The position numbers and the translations under genes are program-made. From JASFQI01 sp050115555 (GTDB taxonomy: Bacteria > Desulfobacterota > DSM-4660 > Desulfatiglandales > HGW-15), in contig JASFQI010000072.1 of NCBI GenBank assembly GCA_050115555.1, positions 1 through 17,220 of the forward strand: a DNA stretch of 17,220 nucleotides, given 5' to 3'. The notes beneath the pieces were generated by a model, which made no database searches, had not been told where the DNA came from, and saw only the letters and a program-made list of their open reading frames with translations. Within the stretch, counting starts at the first letter, position 1. Every line of letters begins with the position of its first letter. Positions 1 to 6,379 of the stretch are shown here, piece by piece.

Positions 1-2
1 TC

Positions 3-287
3 ACGCGCCCCCCTTCTGCTGAGCTCCGACCGGACCAGACCGACCAGGACTCCCTGCCTCCCTACGATGTCCTGGACCGCATCCTGGAAGGAGCGGTGGA
101 GCGAAACCTCTCCCCCGAGGATCTGGCAGCAGAAGAACTCGACCCGGACGTGGTGGTGGATGTGTTCCGCCGGTTGAACTTCAATGAGTACAAACGCCGT
201 CAGGCGCCGCCCGGGCTCAAGGTCACCTCCAAGGCCTTCGGATATGGTCGTCGTTACCCGATTGCCCGGGGAGGGAAGGACTACTGA
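3..287 (+). CDS. nadE: Glutamine-dependent NAD+ synthetase, C-terminal fragment (5' end outside window)
   Basis: The frame is open from the first bases of the window and encodes about 94 residues ending at a TGA. It catalyses the last step of NAD synthesis, amidation of nicotinic acid adenine dinucleotide, in the cytoplasm. The visible part carries the family's C-terminal signatures: TRPPSAELRPDQTDQDSLPP near the start, YDVLDRILEG after it, and the closing block NEYKRRQAPPGLKVTSKAFG followed by GRRYPIA. These residues lie in the synthetase domain; any N-terminal glutaminase domain is outside the window, so the glutamine-dependent form is assumed from the style of the C-terminus. A GTG at 96 could look like a start but sits inside the conserved domain. 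The next gene on this strand is ilvD, 206 bases away across a repeat tract, so co-transcription is uncertain. Confidence 0.9.
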   Translation, partial: TRPPSAELRPDQTDQDSLPPYDVLDRILEGAVERNLSPEDLAAEELDPDVVVDVFRRLNFNEYKRRQAPPGLKVTSKAFGYGRRYPIARGGKDY

Positions 288-288
288 A

Positions 289-455
289 GGGGTAAGGGGT
301 AAGGGACAAGGGACAAGGATAAAGGTGAGAGGTGAAAGGTGAAAGGAAAAAGGATAAAGGATAAAGGATAAAGGATAAAGGATAAAGGATAAAGGATAAA
401 GGATAAAGGACAGAGGAATAGAAATCCGGGATGCGGGATGGGGAATCAGGAATTG
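289..455 (+). repeat. Heptanucleotide purine-rich tandem repeat
   Basis: Eighteen consecutive 7-base units, each starting with GG, run in perfect phase from 289 to 414. In order they are GGGGTAA x2, GGGACAA x2, GGATAAA, GGTGAGA, GGTGAAA x2, GGAAAAA, then GGATAAA x8 (352-407) and GGACAGA. After a slipped unit, four more in-phase units (GGGATGC, GGGATGG, GGAATCA, GGAATTG) fill 428-455. The + strand is almost free of pyrimidines other than the T or C at unit position 3 or 4. The eight identical copies at the centre with diverged flanks look like recent slippage expansion over an older array. The array fills most of the nadE-ilvD gap and ends about 40 bases before the ilvD start. No protein or structured RNA is evident here. 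Confidence 0.95.
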
Positions 456-493
456 AAAATTCTAAAAAATACAGGAAAGAGGGAGAAACAGCC

Positions 494-2182
494 ATGCGCT
501 CTGATGCAATGAAGAAAGGCCCGGAACGGGCGCCTCACCGATCCCTATTCAAGGCCATGGGCCTGACCGATGCCGAGATTGATCGACCCCTCATAGGGAT
601 CGCCAACTCGGCGAACGACCTCATTCCCGGACACACCCACCTGAACGAGTTGGCAGAAGCTGTGAAGGCCGGCGTTCGCATGGCCGGGGGTACCCCCCTG
701 GCCTTCTCCACCATCGGGCTCTGTGATGGAATCGCCATGGGGCACGGAGGCATGCGGTACTCCCTGGCCTCGCGGGAACTCATCGCGGACAGCGTGGAGG
801 TCATGTGCCGGGCCTACCCCTTTGACGGGCTGGTCCTGGTGGGAAATTGCGACAAGATCGTGCCGGGCATGCTCATGGCTATGCTCCGTCTCGACATCCC
901 GGCCCTGCTCCTGAGCGGCGGTCCCATGCTGGCCGGCTGTGTCGGAGACAGGGCCGTCGATCTGATCACGGTCTTTGAAGCCGTGGGCGCCCACCACCGG
1001 GGCGCCATGGACGAAGCCGCATTCCGCGATCTGGAGGATCGTGCCTGCCCTGGCGCGGGATCCTGCTCCGGCATGTTCACGGCCAACTCCATGAACTGCC
1101 TGTCCGAGGCCCTGGGGCTGGCGCTTCCAGGCAACGGGACCATACCCGCGGTTTCATCCGCTCGCCGCCGCCTGGCCAAGGAAGCCGGCATGCAGGCCAT
1201 GCGTCTGGTGGAGGAGGACCTTCGGCCGCGGGCGATCGCCACGCAGAACGCCTTTCGCAACACCCTCTGCGTGGAAATGGCCCTTGGCAGCTCCACGAAC
1301 ACGGTTCTTCACCTGCCCGCCATTGCCTCTGAGGCCGGCGTCGACCTGCCCCTCGAGCTGTTCGACGAAATCAGCCGAAAGACCCCCAACCTCTGCCGCA
1401 TCTCACCGGCAGGCCCCTACCACGTGGAAGACCTGGATCGCGCCGGCGGGATATCCGCCGTCCTCGGGGAGCTCAGCAGGATGAAAGGTCTCCTGGACCC
1501 GGAAGCGCGCACCGTGGCCGGACGAACCATCGGTGAGACCGCCTTTCGGGCGCGATCCCTTGCACCGGACATTATTCATCCCCTGGACCGTCCCTACTCC
1601 CCGGACGGGGGGCTGGCCATTCTCCGCGGGAACCTCGCACCGGACGGTGCAGTGGTCAAAAAATCGGCCGTGGATCCGGAAATGCTCGTCCACTCGGGCC
1701 CGGCGCACATCTTCGGGGCCGAGGAGGAGGCCATGCAGGCCATTCTGGACGGCCGCATTCAGAAAGGCGACGTGGTGGTCATACGCTACGAGGGACCCAA
1801 GGGCGGACCGGGTATGCGGGAAATGCTCTCTCCCACGTCGTCCCTTGCCGGCGTCGGCCTGGACCGGTACGTGGCCTTGATCACGGACGGCCGTTTCTCG
1901 GGAGGCACCCGCGGGGCGGCCATCGGCCATGTCTCGCCGGAAGCCCAGGAGGGCGGTCCCATCGCCGCCCTGGAGGACGGGGACATCATTGAAATCGACA
2001 TCCCGTCCCGAACCCTGAACGTTCGGCTCCCGGACGAAGAGATTCGTTCCAGGCTCTCCCGGTGGACCCGTCCCCCCTATCGCGTTCAGGAGGGCTACCT
2101 GTATCGCTACGCGCGGCAAGTCACCTCGGCCAGCACAGGAGCCGTGTTTGCGGATCACAACCCCGGAAAAGAAGACCCATGA
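494..2182 (+). CDS. ilvD: Dihydroxy-acid dehydratase
   Basis: This is the third common enzyme of valine and isoleucine synthesis: it dehydrates 2,3-dihydroxy-isovalerate or 2,3-dihydroxy-3-methylvalerate to the 2-keto acid, using an Fe-S cluster and Mg2+ in the cytoplasm. The 562 residues match the usual length of about 555-560. The N-terminus has the family block ERAPHRSL, then NSANDLIPGH. Cluster cysteines are visible at about C119 (VGNCDKIVPG) and in the CPGAGSC motif at about 185-191. The C-terminus has DGRFSGGTRG and SASTGAV. The frame stays open upstream to 431, but MRSDAMKKG at 494 is the typical family start and follows a purine-rich ribosome-binding stretch (AGGAAAGAGGGAG). The gene converges on the ilvBNC operon. 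No attenuator-like leader was seen in front of it. Confidence 0.97.
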   Translation: MRSDAMKKGPERAPHRSLFKAMGLTDAEIDRPLIGIANSANDLIPGHTHLNELAEAVKAGVRMAGGTPLAFSTIGLCDGIAMGHGGMRYSLASRELIADSVEVMCRAYPFDGLVLVGNCDKIVPGMLMAMLRLDIPALLLSGGPMLAGCVGDRAVDLITVFEAVGAHHRGAMDEAAFRDLEDRACPGAGSCSGMFTANSMNCLSEALGLALPGNGTIPAVSSARRRLAKEAGMQAMRLVEEDLRPRAIATQNAFRNTLCVEMALGSSTNTVLHLPAIASEAGVDLPLELFDEISRKTPNLCRISPAGPYHVEDLDRAGGISAVLGELSRMKGLLDPEARTVAGRTIGETAFRARSLAPDIIHPLDRPYSPDGGLAILRGNLAPDGAVVKKSAVDPEMLVHSGPAHIFGAEEEAMQAILDGRIQKGDVVVIRYEGPKGGPGMREMLSPTSSLAGVGLDRYVALITDGRFSGGTRGAAIGHVSPEAQEGGPIAALEDGDIIEIDIPSRTLNVRLPDEEIRSRLSRWTRPPYRVQEGYLYRYARQVTSASTGAVFADHNPGKEDP

Positions 2183-2195
2183 TCATGCCGGTTTC

Positions 2196-2245
2196 CAATG
2201 CCCGGCGCGTCATCGCGTCATCGTGACGACGACCGCCGGGCATTG
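2196..2245. other. Large inverted repeat between convergent ilvD and ilvC
   Basis: A perfect 12-base inverted repeat, CAATGCCCGGCG (2196-2207) and CGCCGGGCATTG (2234-2245), encloses 26 bases that contain a smaller hairpin, CGTCA-TCG-TGACG (2216-2228). It lies 14 bases after the ilvD stop and 80 bases beyond the ilvC stop on the other strand. The position suggests a shared transcript end for the converging genes. Neither strand has a T run after the stem, so it is not a textbook intrinsic terminator. A weaker 6-bp inverted repeat (ACAGCT/AGCTGT, 2297-2320) lies just beyond the ilvC stop. Confidence 0.6.
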
Positions 2246-2324
2246 AAAATGCTTCGCTCGCATATTCCCCGCAGCAAGAGAATAGGGATTCCCTTCACAG
2301 CTTATCGGCTCAACAGCTGTCTCT

Positions 2325-3374
2325 CTACTTCCGATTCTCCGGCCGAAGGCCGCGCACCGCGGCCCCTGCGCGCCACATCTCGGATTCGTGGATCTCGTCC
2401 AGTTCCTCCTGCAGGCGTTCCCGGTAGTCCGGGGCGCTGTTTGCCCGAAGTACAATCCCTGTCTCCTTGCCGGTGGCCACGCTCTCGTAGAGCTCGTCGA
2501 ACACCGGTGTCACGGCCTCCCGGAACCGGTGCCGCCAGTCGAGTGCCCCGCGCTGGGCCGTGGTGCTGCAGTTGGCGTACATCCAGTCCATGCCGTTTTC
2601 CGCCACCAGGCGGATCAAGCTCTGCGTGAGCTCCTCCACGGTTTCGTTGAAGGCCTCACTCGGGCTGTGCCCGTGTTTGCGCAGCAATCCGTACTGCGCC
2701 TCCATCACTCCGGCCAGGCACCCCATGAGCACGCCCCGCTCGCCCACCAGGTCGCTGAACACCTCCTTTTCAAAGGTGGTGGGGAAAAGGTACCCCGAGC
2801 CGATGGCGATCCCCGTAGCCAGGGCCCTTTCCTCCGCCCGCCCGGTGGCATCCTGGAACACGGCGTAGCTGGCATTGATGCCGCTGCCGTCGAGAAAGTT
2901 CGTGCGCACCGTCCGGCCCGAGCCCTTGGGGGCCACCAGAATCACATCCACGTCCTTTGGAGGCACTACCCCGGTCTGATCGCGATAGGTCACGGCAAAC
3001 CCGTGTGAAAAATACAGGGCATCGCCCGGTTTCAGCTCGGCCTTTACCTGCGGCCACGTGGCGACCTGGCCCGCGTCCGATACCAGGTACTGCAAAATGG
3101 TCCCGCGCTCGGCCGCCTCTGCCAGCGGGAACAGGGTCTCGCCGGGGACAAATCCGTCCTGAACGGCCTTGTCCCACGAGGCCCCTCCCTCACGTTGCCC
3201 CACGATGACCCGTATGCCGTTATCCTGCATGTTCATCGCCTGTCCCGGCCCCTGAACCCCGTATCCGAGCACGGCCACGGTCTCGTCCTTCAACACCTCC
3301 CTGGCCTTTTCCAGGGTGAACTCCTCCGATGTGATCACGTTTTCCCTGACACCTCCAAAATCGATCTCCGCCAT
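2325..3374 (-). CDS. ilvC: Ketol-acid reductoisomerase, GYGVQGPGQ subtype
   Basis: It converts 2-acetolactate or 2-aceto-2-hydroxybutyrate to the dihydroxy acid using NADPH and Mg2+ (second common step to Val/Ile). The protein has 349 residues, slightly longer than the usual 330-340. The Rossmann motif reads GYGVQGPGQ (residues 38-46) where the common form has GYGSQGHAHA, and the cofactor loop reads VGQREGG (58-64). The catalytic His is at about 124 (SHGF). The likely metal and substrate ligands are D208 and E212 (SDLVGERG), E244 and E248 (ETVEEL) and S270 (CSTTAQRG). As I remember the family, this sequence style is the one found in Bacteroidetes and relatives. The ATG at 3374 has a good ribosome-binding site (AAGGAG, about 8 bases upstream). 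It is the last gene of ilvB-ilvN-ilvC, 136 bases after ilvN. Confidence 0.96.
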   Translation of the reverse strand: MAEIDFGGVRENVITSEEFTLEKAREVLKDETVAVLGYGVQGPGQAMNMQDNGIRVIVGQREGGASWDKAVQDGFVPGETLFPLAEAAERGTILQYLVSDAGQVATWPQVKAELKPGDALYFSHGFAVTYRDQTGVVPPKDVDVILVAPKGSGRTVRTNFLDGSGINASYAVFQDATGRAEERALATGIAIGSGYLFPTTFEKEVFSDLVGERGVLMGCLAGVMEAQYGLLRKHGHSPSEAFNETVEELTQSLIRLVAENGMDWMYANCSTTAQRGALDWRHRFREAVTPVFDELYESVATGKETGIVLRANSAPDYRERLQEELDEIHESEMWRAGAAVRGLRPENRK

Positions 3375-3510
3375 AGTTTTCTCCTTTATCCTTCCAGTGT
3401 CGTTCGACTCCGCAAAGAGAGTCTGTTGATAGCTTGTTCCTTGTCTCCCAGGTCCGGCTGCTTCCCTTTAGCCCTGACCCCTAAAATCCTTCAATCCTTC
3501 TTTCGCCCGA
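3375..3510 (-). other. ilvN-ilvC spacer with eroded purine tract
   Basis: This 136-base operon gap has no gene. Read on the minus strand it is purine-rich, with short blocks resembling the 289-455 heptamers: GGATTGA, GGGGTCA, GGGCTAAAGGG, GACAAGGAACAAG. The 7-base phase is not kept. The ilvC ribosome-binding site itself reads GGATAAAGGAGA, which contains one intact GGATAAA unit. No strong terminator hairpin is visible, so read-through from ilvN into ilvC is likely. Confidence 0.5.
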
Positions 3511-4008
3511 TTACTTCTTTTCCCTGGCCAGCGCAATCACACCGGTCCGGGCAATCTCCTTGATTCCCCTCGGCTTGACCAGTTCGAGAAAGGCCTCGAT
3601 TTTGCCCTCGTCACCTGTCACCTCCACTGTGTAGTACTCCGAACTCACGTCTACGACCCGCGCCCGGAAGATATCCACCATGCGGAGGATCTCTGCCCGG
3701 TGCTCGGGCTTGGCCCGTACCTTGACCAGGGCCAGTTCCCGGTGCACATAGGGGGTGTCATGAAAATCAATGACCTTGATGACGTTGATGACCTTGTTCA
3801 GCTGCTTCTTGATCTGCTCTATCACAGCCTGGTCGCCCTTGGTCATCAAGGTGATTCGGCTGACCCCGCCTTCCGCAGTCTCGGCTACGGCCAGGCTCTC
3901 GATGTTGAACCCCCGCCCGCTGAAGAGGCCGGCAATTCTCGAAAGGACCCCGGGTTCGTTCTGAACGAGCAGGCTGAGGACGTATTTTTCGTTCTGTTCA
4001 GATTTCAT
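3511..4008 (-). CDS. ilvN: Acetolactate synthase small (regulatory) subunit
   Basis: This is the regulatory subunit of acetohydroxyacid synthase. It binds and activates the IlvB catalytic subunit and gives valine feedback inhibition. With the start at 4008 it has 165 residues, the normal length. An ACT domain covers about residues 8-82, with the glycine-rich ligand segment NEPGVLSRIAGLFSGRGFN and the block SLAVAETAEGGVSRIT. The C-terminal small-subunit domain covers about 90-160 (HRELALVKV, RARVVDVSSEYYTVEVTGDE). The frame is open up to 4089, which would overlap the end of ilvB. ATG 4008 is preferred because AAAGGCGG precedes it at good spacing and the protein then starts like other IlvN proteins. 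It lies 73 bases after ilvB. Confidence 0.95.
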   Translation of the reverse strand: MKSEQNEKYVLSLLVQNEPGVLSRIAGLFSGRGFNIESLAVAETAEGGVSRITLMTKGDQAVIEQIKKQLNKVINVIKVIDFHDTPYVHRELALVKVRAKPEHRAEILRMVDIFRARVVDVSSEYYTVEVTGDEGKIEAFLELVKPRGIKEIARTGVIALAREKK

Positions 4009-4081
4009 GACGTTCCGCCTTTCCATGGAATCCAGCGCTGAAATCCCTTGTGCCATAGCGGCCATGTGCGCAGGGGACGCT

Positions 4082-5869
4082 TTACACAAGCAGCATCTCC
4101 GTGATGGGTGCGCCTGCCGGAACCATGGGGTAAACGCTTTCCTCGGGCTCCACAGCGAAATCCATGATCACGGGCCCCGGCTCGGCCAACCCCTGCCGGA
4201 GGGTACGCTCCACCTCCTCCGGCCGGGTGGCGCGAAGTCCCACGGCCCCATAAGCCTGGGCAAGCTTCACGAAATCCGGGGCATGGCTCATATCGGTGCA
4301 GGAGTAGCAACGATCGTAGAAGAGCTCCTGCCACTGGCGCACCATACCGAGATATCCGTTGTTCAGAATGACTATCTTCACGGGAAGGTTGTACTGGACC
4401 GCCGTGGCCATCTCCTGGATGTTCATCTGAATGCTTCCGTCACCCGCAATGTCCACCACGACCTTGTCCGGCCGTGCAAGCTGCGCTCCCAGCGCTGCAG
4501 GCAATCCAAATCCCATGGTCCCCAGTCCGCCCGACGTAATGAAACAGTTGGGGCAGTTCAAGTGGTAGTACTGCGCAGCCCACATCTGGTTCTGCCCCAC
4601 CTCCGTGGCGATCAGGGCGTCCCCTTCCGTGAGCTCATGGAGCGTTTCCACCACGTACTGGGGCTTGATGACCTCTCCCTGCTCATAGGAAAGACGCTTC
4701 GACGCCTTCCACTCGGCGATGCGATCGAGCCAGGGACGCCTCTGTTCCTCGAGATCTCCCAGCTCTTCCTCCTCGAGCATCTCAAGGAGTTTACGAAGGG
4801 TACACCTGCAGTCCCCCACGATGGGAACGGTCACGGGTATGTTTTTTCGAATGGACGTGGGATCGATGTCAATGTGCACGATGTCGGCGTGAGGCGCAAA
4901 GGCGTCCGTCTTTCCGGTCACCCGGTCGTCGAACCGCACTCCAATGGCAACCATGAGGTCGCACTCGGCAGAGGCCATGTTGGCACGGTAGGTCCCGTGC
5001 ATGCCGATCATCCCGAGCCAACGCGGATCCTTTGCCGGAAAACCGCCCAGCCCCATCAGGGTGGAGGTCACCGGAGCGTGAATCGTCTGCACGAAACGGG
5101 TAAGCTCCTCCGAGGCCCGGGACAGGATGATCCCGCCGCCGGAGAAGACCAGAGGTCTTTTGGCCTTCCGGATCAGCCGAATCGCCTTTGCGAGCTGCTT
5201 GTGGTTGGGCTCGTAGGTAGGGTTGTACGACTTGAGCTTCACCTCCTCCCGGGGGTGATACTCTGCTTCGGACTGCACCAGGTCCTTGGGAAGGTCCACG
5301 AGCACGGGACCCGGTCTTCCGGACCGCGCGATATGAAACGCCTCCTTCAAAATCCGCGGCAGTTCCTGAATATCCTTGACCAGGTAGTTGTGCTTCGTGC
5401 AGGGACGCGTGATCCCCACGATGTCCACTTCCTGAAAGGCATCGTTTCCGATCAGGCTCGTGTTCACCTGGCCCGTGAGCACCACCAGAGGGGACGAGTC
5501 CATAAAGGCCGTGGCAATCCCCGTGACCGTATTCGTGGCCCCCGGCCCGGAGGTCACCAGGCAGACGCCCACCTTGCCCGACGCCCTGGCAAAACCGTCG
5601 GCCGCATGCACGGCGCCCTGCTCGTGGCGCGCGAGGATGTGCCGTATCTCCGTACGGCTGAGCTCGTCGTAAATATCGATGACGGCGCCGCCCGGATACC
5701 CGAAGATGCACTCCACGCCCTCCTGTCGCAAAACATCGAAAAGGATCTGTGCTCCTTTGCGCCTGACCGTTTCTCCCTTCCCTTTTTTCGCCTTTTTCAG
5801 CCCCGCTGCTTTGGGTGGATTTGCCTTGGTTTTCTTCACCGGCTTGATCATGGGGTGTGCTTGGCTCAT
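4082..5869 (-). CDS. ilvB: Acetolactate synthase large (catalytic) subunit
   Basis: This ThDP-dependent enzyme condenses two pyruvates to acetolactate, or pyruvate with 2-ketobutyrate, the committed step to Val/Leu/Ile. The 595 residues show the three-domain family layout. The ThDP pyrimidine domain has FGYPGGAVIDIYDEL and the activating Glu at about 83 (RHEQGAVHAADG). The FAD-binding middle domain covers roughly 225-375. The C-terminal domain has the ThDP-Mg motif from GDGS (476) to NN (503-504), followed by the mobile loop YLGMVRQWQ. The first 38 residues are an unusual Lys-rich extension (11 Lys) before the normal N-terminus at RRKGAQILFDVLRQEG. No in-frame start codon lies closer to the conserved part except Met7 (5851), so the extension appears real. 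It is the first operon gene, behind the attenuator. Confidence 0.96.
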   Translation of the reverse strand: MSQAHPMIKPVKKTKANPPKAAGLKKAKKGKGETVRRKGAQILFDVLRQEGVECIFGYPGGAVIDIYDELSRTEIRHILARHEQGAVHAADGFARASGKVGVCLVTSGPGATNTVTGIATAFMDSSPLVVLTGQVNTSLIGNDAFQEVDIVGITRPCTKHNYLVKDIQELPRILKEAFHIARSGRPGPVLVDLPKDLVQSEAEYHPREEVKLKSYNPTYEPNHKQLAKAIRLIRKAKRPLVFSGGGIILSRASEELTRFVQTIHAPVTSTLMGLGGFPAKDPRWLGMIGMHGTYRANMASAECDLMVAIGVRFDDRVTGKTDAFAPHADIVHIDIDPTSIRKNIPVTVPIVGDCRCTLRKLLEMLEEEELGDLEEQRRPWLDRIAEWKASKRLSYEQGEVIKPQYVVETLHELTEGDALIATEVGQNQMWAAQYYHLNCPNCFITSGGLGTMGFGLPAALGAQLARPDKVVVDIAGDGSIQMNIQEMATAVQYNLPVKIVILNNGYLGMVRQWQELFYDRCYSCTDMSHAPDFVKLAQAYGAVGLRATRPEEVERTLRQGLAEPGPVIMDFAVEPEESVYPMVPAGAPITEMLLV

Positions 5870-5993
5870 GGTCGAATTCCATTCCTTTCCCCCCGGTCTT
5901 GACGGGGTGTTTCTTCACGCGTTTGTACGCGCTTGTTCTTTGTTTTTTCTTCTTTCGGGCGTTCCCGATTCACGGGGCCGCAGGATTCCGTTG

Positions 5994-6033
5994 AAAAAAA
6001 GATCCGCTGCCAGGTTGCCTGACAGCGGATCTT
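5994..6033 (-). terminator. Rho-independent terminator (attenuator) upstream of ilvB
   Basis: A 16-bp stem (5999-6014 with 6018-6033) has a 3-base loop and, on the minus strand, is followed by a run of seven T (6000-5994, two of them in the stem base). The one imperfect pair (6010/6022) is a G-U wobble in minus-strand RNA but a C-A mismatch in plus-strand RNA, so the structure works best toward ilvB. It lies 26 bases after the leader-peptide stop and 124 bases before the ilvB start. This is the position expected of an attenuator, not of an end-of-gene terminator. Confidence 0.92.
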
Positions 6034-6075
6034 GGAAGTTTCAACATTTTCAGCAGGATCACGTCATCGTCAGGC
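6017..6075 (-). promoter_or_regulatory. Candidate antiterminator pairing in the ilvB leader
   Basis: In minus-strand RNA, GCCUGAC (6075-6069, near the end of the leader gene) is complementary to GUCAGGC (6023-6017), which is the upper 5' arm and first loop base of the terminator. The pairing can extend through AGG and CCU across a 3-base bulge. Forming it would break the terminator. A second competitor is GATCCTGCTG (6060-6051), which resembles the terminator's own 5' arm and could pair with its 3' arm. This is read by eye without folding energies. Confidence 0.5.
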
Positions 6076-6184
6076 CTCCGGAGGAGAGTCCGAGTACGCA
6101 TACGCGTACAGCGAGCAACAAGGATACAAGGACCCTTGCTGCGCGGCTAATGACGATAAGGCTGTTTTTCGAGTATTCCTTCAT
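6059..6184 (-). CDS. ilvBNC leader peptide, Leu/Val/Ile-rich (attenuation)
   Basis: This 41-codon reading frame on the minus strand runs from ATG (6184) to TGA (6059-6061) and is too short for routine gene callers. Sixteen residues are branched-chain: 8 Leu, 6 Val and 2 Ile. Fifteen of them lie between residues 9 and 33, in SLIVIS and RVLVSLLLAVRVCVLGL. The control codons vary (CTT, ATC, GTC, ATT, GTA, TTG, CTC), so shortage of any of the three charged tRNAs could stall a ribosome. The Val-Arg-Val-Cys-Val codons form a perfect 6-bp hairpin in the RNA (6094-6099 with 6104-6109), a possible pause structure. The terminator starts 26 bases after the stop. The ribosome-binding site is weak (AAGAGAAAG). 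The E. coli ilv leader peptides are the known analogues; I do not recognise this sequence as homologous to them. Confidence 0.82.
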   Translation of the reverse strand: MKEYSKNSLIVISRAARVLVSLLLAVRVCVLGLSSGGLTMT

Positions 6185-6220
6185 GGTGCAGAGGTCTTTC
6201 TCTTACACAAGATGGTTGCA

Positions 6221-6249
6221 CATTTCGCAGAAAACAGGGCCCGTGTCAA
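6221..6249 (-). promoter_or_regulatory. Possible promoter for the ilvB leader transcript
   Basis: A perfect -35 hexamer TTGACA occupies 6249-6244 on the minus strand, about 60 bases before the leader-peptide start. A -10 element at normal spacing is poor: the best is CGAAAT at spacing 16 (6227-6222), which matches only the last three consensus bases. The transcript would start near 6214 and give a short untranslated lead before the leader ATG. It may need an activator, or the true promoter may be elsewhere in 6190-6379. Confidence 0.4.
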
Positions 6250-6379
6250 GCCCGGAATGCAAAAAACTCCTTTGAACGACGAAAAATAACGTAAAGCAAA
6301 TTTCATACCACTCGGGGCACAGACGAGATCTCTCCCCTGCCCGCTGATTTGCGGTTCCCGAGAGAAAAAAACATCTCCC

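Noticed and set aside
289..455. The repeat array as a possible CRISPR
   Set aside because: The units are contiguous 7-mers with no spacers and no cas genes nearby.
431..493. An upstream ATG start for ilvD at 431
   Set aside because: It lies within the repeat tail, has no family-like residues, and the start at 494 fits both the ribosome-binding site and the usual N-terminus.
223..495. A minus-strand frame encoding repeated YPLSFIL
   Set aside because: It is only the translation of the heptamer array (three 7-base units give seven codons), with no start signal or family match.
1403..2158. A 251-codon open frame on the - strand inside ilvD
   Set aside because: It overlaps a fully conserved ilvD and has no recognisable product or ribosome-binding site.
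4007..5902. A 631-codon open frame on the + strand opposite ilvB
   Set aside because: It mirrors the codon structure of ilvB and shows no protein motif, so it is a shadow of high third-position GC.
6300..6379. A terminator just after the cyclase gene
   Set aside because: Only a short CTCTC/GAGAG pairing with an inner 4-bp stem is visible, with no T run after it.
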